NCBI RefSeq assembly: GCF_027789125.1
Contig: NZ_JAQFVF010000022.1
Coordinates: 124,001-188,000, forward strand
DNA: 64,000 bases
Direction of reading: 5' to 3'
Source of the DNA: Paenibacillus aestuarii
Lineage (GTDB): Bacteria; Bacillota; Bacilli; Paenibacillales; NBRC-103111
The notes beneath the pieces were generated by a model. It was given only the letters and a program-made list of their open reading frames with translations, ran no database searches and was not told the DNA's origin. Position numbers and translations under genes: made by a program. Positions 1 through 8,459 of the stretch are shown in pieces. How positions within the stretch are numbered: the first letter of the stretch is position 1; every line of letters begins with the position of its first letter.

Positions 1-1
1 T

Positions 2-190
2 ATAGCCGCGCAGCTCGACCAGCTTCTCGGCGGCGGGCAAGCTCCCGTGTTCCGCAACTTGGCGATTTATTTTTATGCCGGGCGTGAGGGTTTGGCATTA
101 ATTGAACATTTCGGTGCAATCGGCGTGCCGTGGCCGCCGGCTATACGTAACGCTCTACGGCAGCTGCAGAAAGGCAAAGATAAGAAATGA
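2..190 (+). CDS. 3' end of an unidentified gene (partial)
   Basis: An open frame enters from the left edge and stops with TGA at 188-190, giving the last 62 residues of a protein. The tail is Leu/Ala-rich, contains IYFYAGREGLALIEHFG and ends with a Lys-rich stretch. I do not recognise the family. The next gene starts 69 nt downstream on the same strand with its own strong ribosome binding site, so the two may be co-transcribed. Only the C-terminus is visible, so the function cannot be called. Confidence 0.5.
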   Translation: MAAQLDQLLGGGQAPVFRNLAIYFYAGREGLALIEHFGAIGVPWPPAIRNALRQLQKGKDKK

Positions 191-259
191 TTGCTGCGAC
201 CAGGAAAATGACTGTTTAGGGAATGCGGATGCCCCATCTAACTCAAGGAGGACAAGAAC

Positions 260-505
260 ATGCAGATGAATATACAAAAAGAACTGAAGGACATGCACTC
301 CCTCTATCAAGCGCTAATGGGGAAGGTCGAAGCCCACGAGGATCGCATCCAGGCCTTGGAGCTTAGAGAGAGACTGCCGGTGCCGATGTGGGCGAACAAA
401 GCGGTGGAAGCCGCCGTAGAGGCTGGTCTGATCGATAAGCCCGAGGGTGCGAGTTATGATTTTTACAGGCTGCTCGTTGTACTTCAAAGACGCGGCATGA
501 TCTGA
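260..505 (+). CDS. small conserved hypothetical protein (81 aa)
   Basis: The 81-residue protein starts at an ATG preceded by AAGGAGG with normal spacing. The first half looks like an amphipathic or coiled-coil segment (residues 5-35). The second half contains PMWANKAVEAAVEAGLI and a YDFYRLL segment. This WA.KAV..AV..GLI..PEG..YDFYR pattern resembles the C-terminal tail found on some Bacillus/Paenibacillus phage-derived amidases and small accessory proteins. That resemblance is from memory and is not proof of function. There is no signal peptide or membrane segment, and no terminator is visible before the next gene. Confidence 0.6.
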   Translation: MQMNIQKELKDMHSLYQALMGKVEAHEDRIQALELRERLPVPMWANKAVEAAVEAGLIDKPEGASYDFYRLLVVLQRRGMI

Positions 506-573
506 GCAGCCTGACTTGACCCGTTCGGCCATTCGGATACAATGGAGATTATTCCTTAAAGTTAGAGGGTCGT

Positions 574-1497
574 GTGATGACATATATTTATACTTACGCT
601 TGCCATGAGGACGAGCAAGCGCTATGCGAGCTGGAGCTGCGCACACTGCTCGACAAGGCTCCCCTTGTGCGCTACGTGGAGAGCGCGCGCTGCATTCCGC
701 CGAGCCGCAGCCCGTTCCTGAAGTTGCGGCTCGACGTGCAGTTCACGGCCGACAGCTTGCAGGAGCTGGCCGGGTACGTGCAGACGCTGACCCTGCCGGC
801 GGGGTCAACGTTCAAGGTCGCGTTCGTGGAGACCGAGGCTGAGGTCAGCTATGACCGCCAGCGCGAGATCGAACGCGAAATCGGCCGCCACCTGCGCGGC
901 AAAGCCGAGATGCGGCGGCCAGAGCAGTGGTTCGCCGTCACGCAGCTCGGGGGCCGATGGCTGTTCGGCCCCTGCAGCTACGGCGAAGCCGTCTGGCTTC
1001 AGCACCAGCAGAAGCCGCAGAACTACTCCACCGCCCTCAGTACGCGCTTAGCGCGGGCGGTGGTGAACATCGCCGTGCCCGAGACGGCGGGCACGCGGGT
1101 CATTGACCCGTGCTGCGGCATCGGCACGGTGCTGGTGGAAGCGATGTCGATGGGGATCGACATCGTCGGCTGTGACATCAACCCGCTGGCTGTGCGGGGC
1201 GCGCGGGTCAATCTGGACCACTTCGGGATGCCGAATGTGGTGAGCCTTGCTGATATGCGCACCTGGTCAGGGCGCTATGAAGCGCTCATCCTGGACATGC
1301 CGTATAACCTTTGCTCGAAGCTGCCGGAGGCCGAACAGCTCGAGATGCTTACCAGCGCCAGACGCCTTGCAGAACGGGCGGTGATCATCACGACTGAACC
1401 GATCGAGCCGTTAGTGGCGCAGGCTGGATTCAGCGTCGCTGAGCACTGCATCGTCCGCAAGGGTAAATTCAGCAGACAGGTGCTCGTCTGTAAATAG
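574..1497 (+). CDS. TRM11-like SAM-dependent RNA methyltransferase
   Basis: This is a Rossmann-fold class I methyltransferase of the TRM11/THUMP-associated group, which methylates guanosines in tRNA or related RNA in the cytoplasm. The SAM-binding motif DPCCGIGTVLVEA lies near residue 173, followed by the acidic loop GCDINP. The catalytic motif LDMPYNL stands where (N/D)PPY is usual. The N-terminal ~150 residues are the putative RNA-binding part. The listed start is GTG at 574 and an ATG follows directly at 577; either could be used, and both are preceded by a weak AGAGGG. The exact target nucleotide cannot be told from sequence. Confidence 0.8.
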   Translation: MMTYIYTYACHEDEQALCELELRTLLDKAPLVRYVESARCIPPSRSPFLKLRLDVQFTADSLQELAGYVQTLTLPAGSTFKVAFVETEAEVSYDRQREIEREIGRHLRGKAEMRRPEQWFAVTQLGGRWLFGPCSYGEAVWLQHQQKPQNYSTALSTRLARAVVNIAVPETAGTRVIDPCCGIGTVLVEAMSMGIDIVGCDINPLAVRGARVNLDHFGMPNVVSLADMRTWSGRYEALILDMPYNLCSKLPEAEQLEMLTSARRLAERAVIITTEPIEPLVAQAGFSVAEHCIVRKGKFSRQVLVCK

Positions 1498-1499
1498 AC

Positions 1500-2099
1500 T
1501 TAACCGAGCATTTTGCCTAGAGGGCCATCTTCGGCGATAATGTCCTGAATATCGTAAACGGAGATCGGGAAATACAGAAAACCGTACACATAAGCCGCCA
1601 GCTCATAGAGTTGGAAATAAACGACGAGCGCTTTGTCCGCAATGTAGTAGTCCTGATCGGGACGAATGCTTTTGAAATCGACTAACAAGGGAATGTTTCG
1701 CTGTTTGATTTGGGCCGTAATGATCGCCGAGAGCCTGCCGATATAGTCGCTGCCCGGCTTAAACAGATCTTTGAGCGCGTACTGCCTGGCGTTTTGGGTG
1801 TCAAAGGTCAACGATTTTTGAACCGTCAATCCGTGAGCACCACCTGAGAACGCGTAGTTGATCAGCGACAGGCTCAAGATGTTTTTCTCATTCGATTTAA
1901 GTTCATAAAAAGCGGAGACATCCGTTTGCGGATTCTGCGGGTATCCTTGATCGTGGAGCATTTGATTAACCTCATTAACAATGGCGGTATTGATTTGATA
2001 CTGGACGGCGTAAGGCATCAACTGTTCCACGGCGGGGTACAACAGGTCGAGCTTATCTCGGTGTACCTGGTATGTTTTTATACTGACGGGCTTATCCAA
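1500..2099 (-). CDS. DUF3298-type protein
   Basis: This 199-residue protein has the Tyr/Phe-rich pattern of the DUF3298 (RsiV/PdaC C-terminal-like) fold. Visible pieces are YAFSGGAHG near residue 83, a DLF.PGSDY segment and a C-terminal VYFQLYELAAYVYG. In PdaC and RsiV this domain is extracytoplasmic, but no signal peptide or membrane anchor is visible here. The start read is TTG at 2099 with a weak AAGGATGG upstream, so an upstream truncation or a different start is possible. It ends 2 nt after, and convergent with, the methyltransferase gene. Confidence 0.6.
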   Translation of the reverse strand: MDKPVSIKTYQVHRDKLDLLYPAVEQLMPYAVQYQINTAIVNEVNQMLHDQGYPQNPQTDVSAFYELKSNEKNILSLSLINYAFSGGAHGLTVQKSLTFDTQNARQYALKDLFKPGSDYIGRLSAIITAQIKQRNIPLLVDFKSIRPDQDYYIADKALVVYFQLYELAAYVYGFLYFPISVYDIQDIIAEDGPLGKMLG

Positions 2100-2154
2100 T
2101 TTTCATCATCCATCCTTGCATTTTTTACACCCTATTCGGAGGATGGGCGGATGG

Positions 2155-2175
2155 TTCATAGGCACAGCCTATGAA
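2155..2175. promoter_or_regulatory. perfect 9-bp inverted repeat in a divergent intergenic region
   Basis: TTCATAGGC and GCCTATGAA are separated by ACA. This 21-bp dyad lies between the divergent DUF3298 and pyridoxamine-oxidase-like genes. It has no T-tract, so an operator is more likely than a terminator. The cognate regulator is unknown. Confidence 0.4.
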
Positions 2176-2255
2176 GGCGGTATTAATTATATATTTTACA
2201 AGCGGAGATTCATCCATCATACTAGAGATAAATGGGATTAACTAGGAGGTTCAGT

Positions 2256-2825
2256 ATGGGAAAAGTGTTCGATTTTATGCATCCGGAGCATCTGGCGTTC
2301 ATTGCCAAGCAGCATATCTTTTTTGTAGGCTCCGCGCCGCTCGATGGGGAAGGGCATGTGAACCTGTCGCCGAAAGGGCATGATGTACTGCGATTGCTTT
2401 CCGCGAACGAAGTGGCCTATCTGGACTTGACGGGAAGCGGCAATGAAACGAGTGCGCATCTGGAGGAAAACGGGCGAATTACGCTTATGTTCATGGCGGT
2501 TGAAGGTCCGCCGATGATCTTGCGATTGTACGGGAAGGGCCGCGTCGTTCTGCCTGGCACGCCCGAGTGGGAGACGCTTGCCCCACAGTTCACCATGCTG
2601 CCGGGAGCACGGCAAATCATTGCAATTCAAGTGGAAGTGGTGAAAACTTCATGCGGCTTTAGCGTGCCTTATTTCAGTTATGAGGGGGAACGGCCGACAC
2701 TGCAGCAGTGGGCCGTTCAAAAGGGTGAAGAGGGACTTGTAGCTTACCGCCAAGAAAAGAACACCCTCAGCATGGACGGTTTAGTTACGACGATCGGTCA
2801 AAAGTTATCCACAAACACTTTGTAG
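2256..2825 (+). CDS. pyridoxamine 5'-phosphate oxidase family protein
   Basis: This is a 189-residue flavin-binding split-barrel protein. Visible features are the N-terminal HLAFIAKQHIFFVGSAP strand-turn, NLSPKG (the usual cofactor-contacting loop of this group), YLDLTGSGNETSAHL and ITLMFMAVEGPPMILRLYG. The group includes FMN- and F420-type reductases of unknown substrate. The chosen ATG at 2256 follows AGGAGG with ideal spacing; an in-frame ATG 24 nt upstream lacks a site. Its stop is only 2 nt from the convergent thioesterase stop, with no terminator between. Confidence 0.8.
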   Translation: MGKVFDFMHPEHLAFIAKQHIFFVGSAPLDGEGHVNLSPKGHDVLRLLSANEVAYLDLTGSGNETSAHLEENGRITLMFMAVEGPPMILRLYGKGRVVLPGTPEWETLAPQFTMLPGARQIIAIQVEVVKTSCGFSVPYFSYEGERPTLQQWAVQKGEEGLVAYRQEKNTLSMDGLVTTIGQKLSTNTL

Positions 2826-2827
2826 GC

Positions 2828-3226
2828 TCATACAAAAAATTGTCTGAGCTCTGCAGGCACTTCACGGCTTTTGCGCGTCGCGCTGTCCATCGTTACGCTG
2901 GTTACCAGCGCGTCTGCGCGCAGCTCGCCTTGCTCATCGACGATTTCTTGCTTCAGCACATAGCTGGAGCGGCCGATCCTCTCAGGCTGACATGTCACGG
3001 TTAGTTTGTCGCCCTGCTTGCATTCTTTTTTATAATTGATGCTGATGTTCACCGTTACCGTTTGGATTCCCATTGCACCAAAAGTTTCGTAGGGCAGCTT
3101 GCACAGCTCGTACCATTCCTCACGGCCCCATTCGAGATATTCCAAGTACTTGGCATTGTTGACATGCCCATTCACATCGATTTCAGTGGAACGGACGGTG
3201 ATGTCCAACTTCGATTTGACTGTCAT
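2828..3226 (-). CDS. acyl-CoA thioesterase, hotdog fold
   Basis: This is a 132-residue single hotdog-domain protein of the 4-hydroxybenzoyl-CoA thioesterase/YbgC-FcbC type, which hydrolyses acyl-CoA thioesters in the cytoplasm. The signature TEIDVNGHVNNAKYLEYLEWGREEWY spans residues 14-39 in two parts: an acidic residue before GHVNN, then the Tyr/Glu helix. The length is typical of the family. The gene stands alone between a convergent and a divergent neighbour. The acyl substrate cannot be inferred. Confidence 0.85.
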   Translation of the reverse strand: MTVKSKLDITVRSTEIDVNGHVNNAKYLEYLEWGREEWYELCKLPYETFGAMGIQTVTVNISINYKKECKQGDKLTVTCQPERIGRSSYVLKQEIVDEQGELRADALVTSVTMDSATRKSREVPAELRQFFV

Positions 3227-3248
3227 AGTTCAAAAGCTCCTTCAGACG

Positions 3249-3278
3249 TACCTGTGATTGAGGCAGGTGTTTTTTTTC
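3249..3278 (+). terminator. small hairpin followed by a T-tract
   Basis: ACCTG and CAGGT form a 5-bp stem with a 9-nt loop, followed by eight Ts after one G. It is oriented as a plus-strand terminator, although the adjacent gene runs the other way. It may stop read-through from the gene ending at 2825, or be a leader hairpin for the thioesterase mRNA. Confidence 0.35.
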
Positions 3279-3472
3279 ATTATAGCGAAGTTCCGAAAGT
3301 GAAAGCCAGTTTATGCGGATTTGGCTGATATCATGAGGTTATAGGATAACTTGTTTGCTGGGGACATCCTCTGTAGTAGCGGAATAGGCGGCAGTGATGA
3401 GCGATATGATGGGCTGATAGATCTCCACAAGTTGGGAAAGCTATGGCGAGACTGAGATGATAAGAGGTGTAG

Positions 3473-4879
3473 ATGATGGCAGAAGAGCAAGGATATCGGA
3501 TAGAACGGGATACGATGGGGGAAATAAGAGTACCTGTGGATAAGTTATGGGGCGCTCAAACCCAACGCAGCTATGAGAATTTTAAGATTGGGACCGAGCG
3601 GATGCCGCTGAGGCTGATTCAGGCTTTTGCTTTATTGAAAAAGGCGGCTGCGCAGGTGAACCGTGAGCTGGGCGGCTTAACGCCTGAAAAGGCGGATGCC
3701 ATCGCCAAAGCGGCCGACGAGATTGTCGAAGGCCGCTGGAACGACGAGTTCCCGCTCGTTGTCTGGCAGACGGGCAGCGGAACGCAGTCGAATATGAACG
3801 TGAACGAAGTGATCGCTCATCGGGGGACGGAGCTGCTCGACGGTGACGGCGCTGGTGCAGTCCGCATCCATCCCAACGATGATGTCAACCGTTCGCAGAG
3901 TTCGAACGATACGTTTCCGACGGCTATGCACGTAGCGGGTGTAATCGCCGTCGAGGAAGAGCTGCTGCCGGCGCTGGCACTGCTGCAGGAGACGCTGCGC
4001 AGCAAAATGGAGGCATATGCTGATATCGTCAAGATCGGCCGCACCCACCTGCAGGACGCTACTCCGCTTACGCTGGGGCAGGAAATTAGCGGCTGGTGGG
4101 CGATGCTGGAGCAGACTGCACGCATGATCCGCAGCAGTGTGGATGCGATGCGCGAGCTCGCCATCGGTGGGACGGCGGTCGGCACCGGCCTGAACGCGCA
4201 TCCCGAATTCGGCGCTCGCGTCGCCGAAGCGTTGTCTGGCGAGACAGGCACACGCTTCGTCTCGGCGGCCAACAAGTTTCATGCGCTGACGAGCCATGAT
4301 CAGATTGTTTTCGCGCATGGCGCGCTCAAGGCGCTCGCGGCGAATTTAATGAAGATCGCCAACGACGTGCGCTGGCTGGCGAGCGGTCCCCGCTGCGGAA
4401 TCGGAGAGATTACGATTCCTGAGAACGAGCCTGGCAGCTCTATTATGCCGGGTAAGGTCAACCCGACACAGAGCGAGGCGATGACGATGGTCGTGTGTCA
4501 GGTAATGGGCAATGATGCGGCGATCGGGTTTGCCGCGAGCCAGGGCAATTTTGAGCTGAACGTGTTCAAGCCGGTCATCATCCATAACTTCCTGCAGTCC
4601 GTGCGGCTGCTTGCTGACAGTATGCGCTCGTTCAACGATAACTGCTTAGTCGGCATGGAGCCGAATCGTCCAGTGATCGAGCGGAATTTGGAGCGTTCGC
4701 TCATGCTGGTGACGGCGCTCAACCCGTATATCGGGTATGAGAAAGCCGCCAGCATCGCGAAGCAAGCTCACAAAGAGGGCCTGACGCTGAAGGAGTCGGC
4801 GATTCGCAGCGGCTATTTAACGGAAGAGCAATTCGACAGCTACGTTCGCCCTGAGGCGATGGTTCATCCGAAAGAATAG
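3473..4879 (+). CDS. fumC: class II fumarate hydratase
   Basis: Fumarase interconverts fumarate and L-malate in the TCA cycle as a cytosolic homotetramer. The 468-residue length matches FumC/CitG. The superfamily signature [13 protein letters not shown] is at about residue 321. The substrate regions [14 protein letters not shown] (about 101), [11 protein letters not shown] (about 143) and [16 protein letters not shown] (about 189) are intact. ATG codons at 3473 and 3476 follow AGAGGTG; the second is slightly better spaced. The gene is monocistronic, with no clear promoter readable upstream. Confidence 0.95.
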   Translation: MMAEEQGYRIERDTMGEIRVPVDKLWGAQTQRSYENFKIGTERMPLRLIQAFALLKKAAAQVNRELGGLTPEKADAIAKAADEIVEGRWNDEFPLVVWQTGSGTQSNMNVNEVIAHRGTELLDGDGAGAVRIHPNDDVNRSQSSNDTFPTAMHVAGVIAVEEELLPALALLQETLRSKMEAYADIVKIGRTHLQDATPLTLGQEISGWWAMLEQTARMIRSSVDAMRELAIGGTAVGTGLNAHPEFGARVAEALSGETGTRFVSAANKFHALTSHDQIVFAHGALKALAANLMKIANDVRWLASGPRCGIGEITIPENEPGSSIMPGKVNPTQSEAMTMVVCQVMGNDAAIGFAASQGNFELNVFKPVIIHNFLQSVRLLADSMRSFNDNCLVGMEPNRPVIERNLERSLMLVTALNPYIGYEKAASIAKQAHKEGLTLKESAIRSGYLTEEQFDSYVRPEAMVHPKE

Positions 4880-5343
4880 GCGGAGCGATTAGCAACTCGG
4901 TCGCTTCCTTTGCGGGAGCCGCAGCTTCCGGTTGCGCGCCCAAGCATCAGGGCATCCCTCGCTTGAAGTCGCAGCAGTCCGATCGCGCGCCCAAGCGTGG
5001 GCATCCTCCGTTTGAAACGGCAGTAGCCCTATTTTGCCTAATTGCAGCGACATATTTTCCCGCGCGAAGCAGCTATAGTCAGACTTTGCCCGCTTAAATG
5101 GGGGTTTCGCTGCAGGCCGGGCACAAAAGTGCGAATTAAGTGGGGGAATTCGGATTACAGCCACGACACGCGCAATCATATGTAATTTAGTTGTGCAAAA
5201 CCGGACTGCAGCATATTTTGTCGTGTACGGCTGCACACGCCTCCACATGTCTGCGTACGCCGCACTTGCCGCACGCATACACGTACGCTGCACACTGTCG
5301 CGCGCGCCGTCGCCCGTCGCCGCCCATCCACAAGCGCCGCAAA
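4880..5343. other. non-coding stretch with imperfect tandem repeats
   Basis: I see no supported gene in these 464 nt after fumC. Two copies of an approximately 50-bp sequence lie head to tail at 4932-4981 and 4982-5030. Each starts with GCGCGCCCAAGC, then GGGCATCC, then a TTGAA..G.CAG core; a weaker partial copy precedes them (about 4910-4931). The rest is GC-rich with no convincing start plus ribosome binding site. A 166-codon open frame on the minus strand runs through the repeats, but its composition looks like a by-product of GC content. Confidence 0.5.
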
Positions 5344-5385
5344 ACAAAAAACTGCCCCTCTCAACCGAGAAGGGCAGTTTTTTGT
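5344..5385 (-). terminator. rho-independent terminator of csp-ydjO (usable on both strands)
   Basis: AAAACTGCCC and GGGCAGTTTT form a strong stem closed by a short loop, with A/T tracts on both sides. It abuts the stop of the ydjO-like gene and so ends the minus-strand cold-shock unit. Confidence 0.85.
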
Positions 5386-5586
5386 TCATCTTCTGCTGCT
5401 TGTGTTCGTCAAGGCGGGGAGCATTCTTGTGTCCTTAACCATGGTCGAATTGCAGATGGGGCATACGGGGCTTTCATTGAACGAGAAGTTATCCCTCATC
5501 CAGCAAGTGCACTGTTCTGTACTGCAGGACCAGATGCTTGTTTCTTCTTCTTGGACAGGTTCTAATGTTTTCTTTGAAAAATACAA
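5386..5586 (-). CDS. ydjO: YdjO-like cold-inducible small zinc-ribbon protein
   Basis: This 66-residue protein has two Cys pairs, WSCSTEQC.CWMR and CPIC, likely a small zinc ribbon. It ends in MVKDTRMLP, typical of the YdjO family annotated as cold-inducible in Bacillus. The start is TTG at 5586, preceded by AAGGAGG at 8-nt spacing; the TTG is the only start that fits this site. It lies 68 nt downstream of the cold-shock gene on the same strand and shares its terminator, so co-expression during cold shock is likely. The molecular role is unknown. Confidence 0.8.
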   Translation of the reverse strand: MYFSKKTLEPVQEEETSIWSCSTEQCTCWMRDNFSFNESPVCPICNSTMVKDTRMLPALTNTSSRR

Positions 5587-5654
5587 AACGAACGCCTCCT
5601 TGTCGAAAGTAGACTTTGGTTCGCAAGCAGCTTGAAGTATATGAGGTGAGGGGG

Positions 5655-5855
5655 CTACAGCTTGACTACATTTTCAGCTTGTGGCCCTCGGTTGCCTTGA
5701 ACGATATTGAATTGAACGCGTTGGCCTTCGTCCAGGCTTTTAAAACCATCACCAGTTATGGCGCTGTAATGGACGAATACGTCGTTACCGCCTTCAACTT
5801 CGATGAACCCAAAACCTTTTTCTGCATTAAACCATTTTACCGTACCTGTTTCCAT
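5655..5855 (-). CDS. cspA: cold-shock protein (CspA family)
   Basis: This 66-residue OB-fold RNA/DNA-binding protein acts as an RNA chaperone. The RNP1 motif KGFGFIEV is at residues 13-20 and RNP2-type VFVHYSAI at 26-33; length and sequence are standard. The ATG at 5855 follows GGAGGTTTTTGTAAAC, and longer in-frame upstream sequence is leader, not coding. An AT-rich leader of 100-190 nt separates it from the divergent oxidoreductase gene. Such leaders usually fold as temperature-responsive 5' UTRs. Which Bacillus paralogue (B, C or D) it matches cannot be decided. Confidence 0.95.
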   Translation of the reverse strand: METGTVKWFNAEKGFGFIEVEGGNDVFVHYSAITGDGFKSLDEGQRVQFNIVQGNRGPQAENVVKL

Positions 5856-5963
5856 GTTTACAAAAACCTCCAACAAATAATTATGCTGCGCCGGCGACTC
5901 GTTGGTCGGACAACTTGTTAACGCAGCTTTGATAATATATCCAGTTTCTCGAGCGCTTATTCC

Positions 5964-5979
5964 ACTTTTAACTAAAAGT
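5964..5979. promoter_or_regulatory. 7-bp inverted repeat between csp and the divergent oxidoreductase
   Basis: ACTTTTA and TAAAAGT, separated by AC, form a perfect dyad in the divergent intergenic region. It could be an operator for either gene or part of the csp leader or promoter. Confidence 0.3.
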
Positions 5980-6057
5980 TCACAATGCCTTAACGTGTCA
6001 CAAAAAAAACGCGCACTCCGTCTTAGAGGTATCACGGAAACGAGAGGGGTAATGAAG

Positions 6058-7299
6058 ATGGAACAGCGTATTGTTGTTGTCGGCGGAGGCTATGCGGGGC
6101 TCAACGCCGTGAACGCCCTGCAAAAGCAGTTTGCCTCAGACCCGCGGATTCAGCTTGTATTAATAGATAAGGAAAGCTTTCACCTGCGGAAAGTGCTGCT
6201 ATTTCAAAGGGCTGTGCAAGAGACGCCTATTAAAGTGCCTTATTCGGATTATTTTGGCGACACAGTCGAGGTGATTCAAGCGGAGCTTATCGCTGTCGAG
6301 CCAGAAGCCAAACAGATCCGAATCTGTCGCCCGGACGGCGCTTATGAAGATCAGCCTTACGATCGGCTCATCCTGTGCCTGGGCAGCAAGGTTGTGTCAG
6401 CTTCCCCTGAACAGGGCGGGATCTCGCTAACGGACATGGAGAGCGGCGACCGCATCAGGCGCCAGCTCGAGCAGAACCTTAGCGATGCGCGCCGTGCCGT
6501 GCACGAGGCTGAGCGACGGCGGCTCCTGTCGGTCGCCATCGTGGGCGGAGGCATCACCGGCATCGAAACCGCCGGCGAGCTGGCCAGCGGACTGCGCCGC
6601 AAGGCGGCAGCCGCAGGACTCGATCCGGCAGAGGTGGCGGTGACGCTGATCAACTCGCAGCAGCGTCTGCTGGAAGCAGCCCCGCCGCATGTGAGCCGGC
6701 GGCTGGAGCAGGAGCTCAGCGCGATCGGCGTCCGCGTGAAGCATGGCTCCAGGGCGGAGCAATTCCGCGACGGCGAGCTGGCTTTGCGCGGCGGCGAGCT
6801 CGTGCCGGTCGGCGCCTGTGTATGGACGCTCGGGCTCCGTCCGAATCCGCTAGTACAGCGACTCGGACTGCCCATAACGAGCGACGGGAAGCTGCAGGTC
6901 GATGCCCAGTACCATGTGCATGGCAGCGACGGTATATATGCGATTGGCGATTGCGCGCATATTATGGATCCGGTCTCCGGCGCCGCGGATGGGATGACCT
7001 GTAAGGAAGCTATCCCTCAAGCGGGGCGATTGGCCAAAATTATCAAGGCGGAACTCGCCTCCATGAACGGGCCGCAGCATGCGTCCTATACGAACGTGTT
7101 CTGTATCAGTCTAGGACCAGATCGAGGGTTGGTATGGCTTCAGAAATGGGGCATGAATCTCGTATTAACGGGCAAGGTGGGGCTGCACATCCGCAAGTTA
7201 ACCTGGGACATGGCTAGTCTGCTGAGCGGTAAGCAAGGGAATGTGTCGGAGCTTGTCTACCGTCAAAAAAAGGCTGGGGAGGGAAGAAACGTCCATTGA
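6058..7299 (+). CDS. NDH-2-like FAD-dependent pyridine nucleotide oxidoreductase
   Basis: This 413-residue two-dinucleotide-fold flavoprotein resembles type II NADH dehydrogenases (Ndh/YjlD/YutJ group), which pass electrons from NADH to quinone at the membrane face without pumping protons. The FAD fold [10 protein letters not shown] is at residues 6-15, the NAD fold [17 protein letters not shown] near 155, and the second FAD motif GIYAIGDCA near 295. The C-terminus is the usual amphipathic membrane-association region. ATG 6058 is preferred over ATG 6052 because GAGAGGGG then has correct spacing. Quinone use is inferred from family. Confidence 0.8.
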   Translation: MEQRIVVVGGGYAGLNAVNALQKQFASDPRIQLVLIDKESFHLRKVLLFQRAVQETPIKVPYSDYFGDTVEVIQAELIAVEPEAKQIRICRPDGAYEDQPYDRLILCLGSKVVSASPEQGGISLTDMESGDRIRRQLEQNLSDARRAVHEAERRRLLSVAIVGGGITGIETAGELASGLRRKAAAAGLDPAEVAVTLINSQQRLLEAAPPHVSRRLEQELSAIGVRVKHGSRAEQFRDGELALRGGELVPVGACVWTLGLRPNPLVQRLGLPITSDGKLQVDAQYHVHGSDGIYAIGDCAHIMDPVSGAADGMTCKEAIPQAGRLAKIIKAELASMNGPQHASYTNVFCISLGPDRGLVWLQKWGMNLVLTGKVGLHIRKLTWDMASLLSGKQGNVSELVYRQKKAGEGRNVH

Positions 7300-7362
7300 C
7301 GTAAGATTGGCGGGGGACTTACAATTAAATTGTGAGCATCCTTTGGAATGGGGGGATGTGCG

Positions 7363-7833
7363 ATGAAAGCGTCGGACATCATGGTTTCCCAAGTCGTCAA
7401 AGTTTTGGAAGGGGATACAATTCGGACCGTTATCGAGAAATTGGTCACATATCGCGTAGGCAGCATGCCTGTGGTCAATCACTGTAATCAGATCAAAGGA
7501 TATGTCAGTGACGGCGATATTATGCGTGCGTTAGGCTCACAGACGAAAGTGATGATGGTATCTCCATTTTTTTCCTCAACCTGGCTGGACACGCAGACGA
7601 TTGAAGAGAAGTATCGGGACGTCATTACCTCGAATGTGATGGAGTTCGCTACGAAAAAAGCCATCACCGTCAATGTGGATATGGCGATCGATGATGTGGC
7701 AACAATACTGGGCCGAAGAAACTTGAAGAAAGTTGTCGTGGAAAAGAACGGCGGCTACTTGGCCGGCATTATAAGCCGTAGCGATTTGATGCGTTATCTG
7801 AACGACCAGTTTATGCATAAAAGACCGAGCTGA
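7363..7833 (+). CDS. CBS-domain pair protein
   Basis: This is a 156-residue protein made of two CBS motifs: residues 7-60 (VSQVVKVLEGDTIRTVIEKL..GSMPVV) and about 92-150 (MEFATKKAITVNVDMAIDDV..KKVVVEKNGG). Paired CBS domains bind adenine nucleotides and act as energy or ligand sensors. There is no attached effector domain. The ATG at 7363 follows GGGGGGATG, while an in-frame ATG 15 nt upstream lacks a site. It lies 63 nt after the flavoprotein on the same strand and ends at a clear terminator, so the two may share a transcript. The ligand is unknown. Confidence 0.85.
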   Translation: MKASDIMVSQVVKVLEGDTIRTVIEKLVTYRVGSMPVVNHCNQIKGYVSDGDIMRALGSQTKVMMVSPFFSSTWLDTQTIEEKYRDVITSNVMEFATKKAITVNVDMAIDDVATILGRRNLKKVVVEKNGGYLAGIISRSDLMRYLNDQFMHKRPS

Positions 7834-7877
7834 GTCATTTTCACAAACCGCATACGTGCATGCGTATGCCATCAATA

Positions 7878-7936
7878 ATCCTAACTACGAAGACAATATA
7901 AGCAATTTATATTGTGTCCGTAGTTAGGATTTTTTA
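7878..7936 (+). terminator. rho-independent terminator after the CBS gene
   Basis: A long stem (ATCCTAACTACG paired with CGTAGTTAGGAT, continued by GACAATATA/TATATTGTC) is followed by TTTTTT. Confidence 0.9.
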
Positions 7937-7955
7937 TATGAGCACAAAGCACAAG

Positions 7956-8002
7956 AAAAGCTCGTTCCTAAGGGCCGCTGAACAGCCTCAGGAGCGAGCT
8001 TT
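7956..8002 (-). terminator. rho-independent terminator, minus strand
   Basis: Read on the minus strand, AAAGCTCGCTCCT pairs with AGGAACGAGCTTT and is followed by a T-rich tail. It sits 5 nt past the stop of the His-rich gene. Confidence 0.8.
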
Positions 8003-8006
8003 GTAC

Positions 8007-8345
8007 TTACATTGACAGGAGGACGATGACCAGCAGTTCGAACAGCACCAGGGTCAAAATTTGGTTGTATTGCGCAGGTGTATAGATCGGACGGTGTTGG
8101 CCGCCATGTTGATGGCCGTGCGAGTGGACTTGCAAGTATGCGTGGTGACCGTCTACATTCACAAGTGTGCCTTCGTACGTATGTCCGTCTACTGTCGTAA
8201 CGCGGATCGTGTGCCCGACATGGGGGTGCAGTGCGCCGTAGATCTGGTCTCTTTTTTGTTTGAGTAATGGCATCCATGAAGGATCAGCCTGATAAATGGT
8301 TTGCGGGCCATGATGACCCAGGGGGTAGGACGGGTGGGTATACAT
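8007..8345 (-). CDS. His-rich hypothetical protein, possibly spore-associated
   Basis: This 112-residue protein has a His/Gly/Tyr-rich N-terminus (YTHPSYPLGHHGPQ). Its middle segment, HPHVGHTIRVTTVDGHTYEGTLVNVDGHHAYLQV, resembles a small Sm/SH3-like strand set, and is followed by a His/Gly cluster (HSHGHQHGGQHRP). The C-terminus, ILTLVLFELLVIVLLSM, is one likely membrane helix. ATG 8345 follows AAAAGGAGGG with good spacing; the longer open frame upstream is not needed. Similar His-rich short proteins occur among spore-coat genes, but that link is only suggestive. Metal binding is plausible from the 15-plus His residues. Confidence 0.65.
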   Translation of the reverse strand: MYTHPSYPLGHHGPQTIYQADPSWMPLLKQKRDQIYGALHPHVGHTIRVTTVDGHTYEGTLVNVDGHHAYLQVHSHGHQHGGQHRPIYTPAQYNQILTLVLFELLVIVLLSM

Positions 8346-8459
8346 GTGTTCCCTCCTTTTCGTATCGCTGCTTGAGCAGCCTGTTGTTCGCCTAGAATTC
8401 CATACTAACCTATTCAACAGTTCGTAAAAGGTGCACGCATACCCGCCGGCAATTTCTTT

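Noticed and set aside
3677-4318. 213-codon minus-strand open frame
   Set aside because: It is antisense to fumC, which has complete family motifs; the product is Arg/Asp-rich shadow sequence.
4889-5389. 166-codon minus-strand open frame after fumC
   Set aside because: It runs through tandem repeats and a terminator, overlaps the ydjO stop and has no ribosome binding site; composition is GC-driven.
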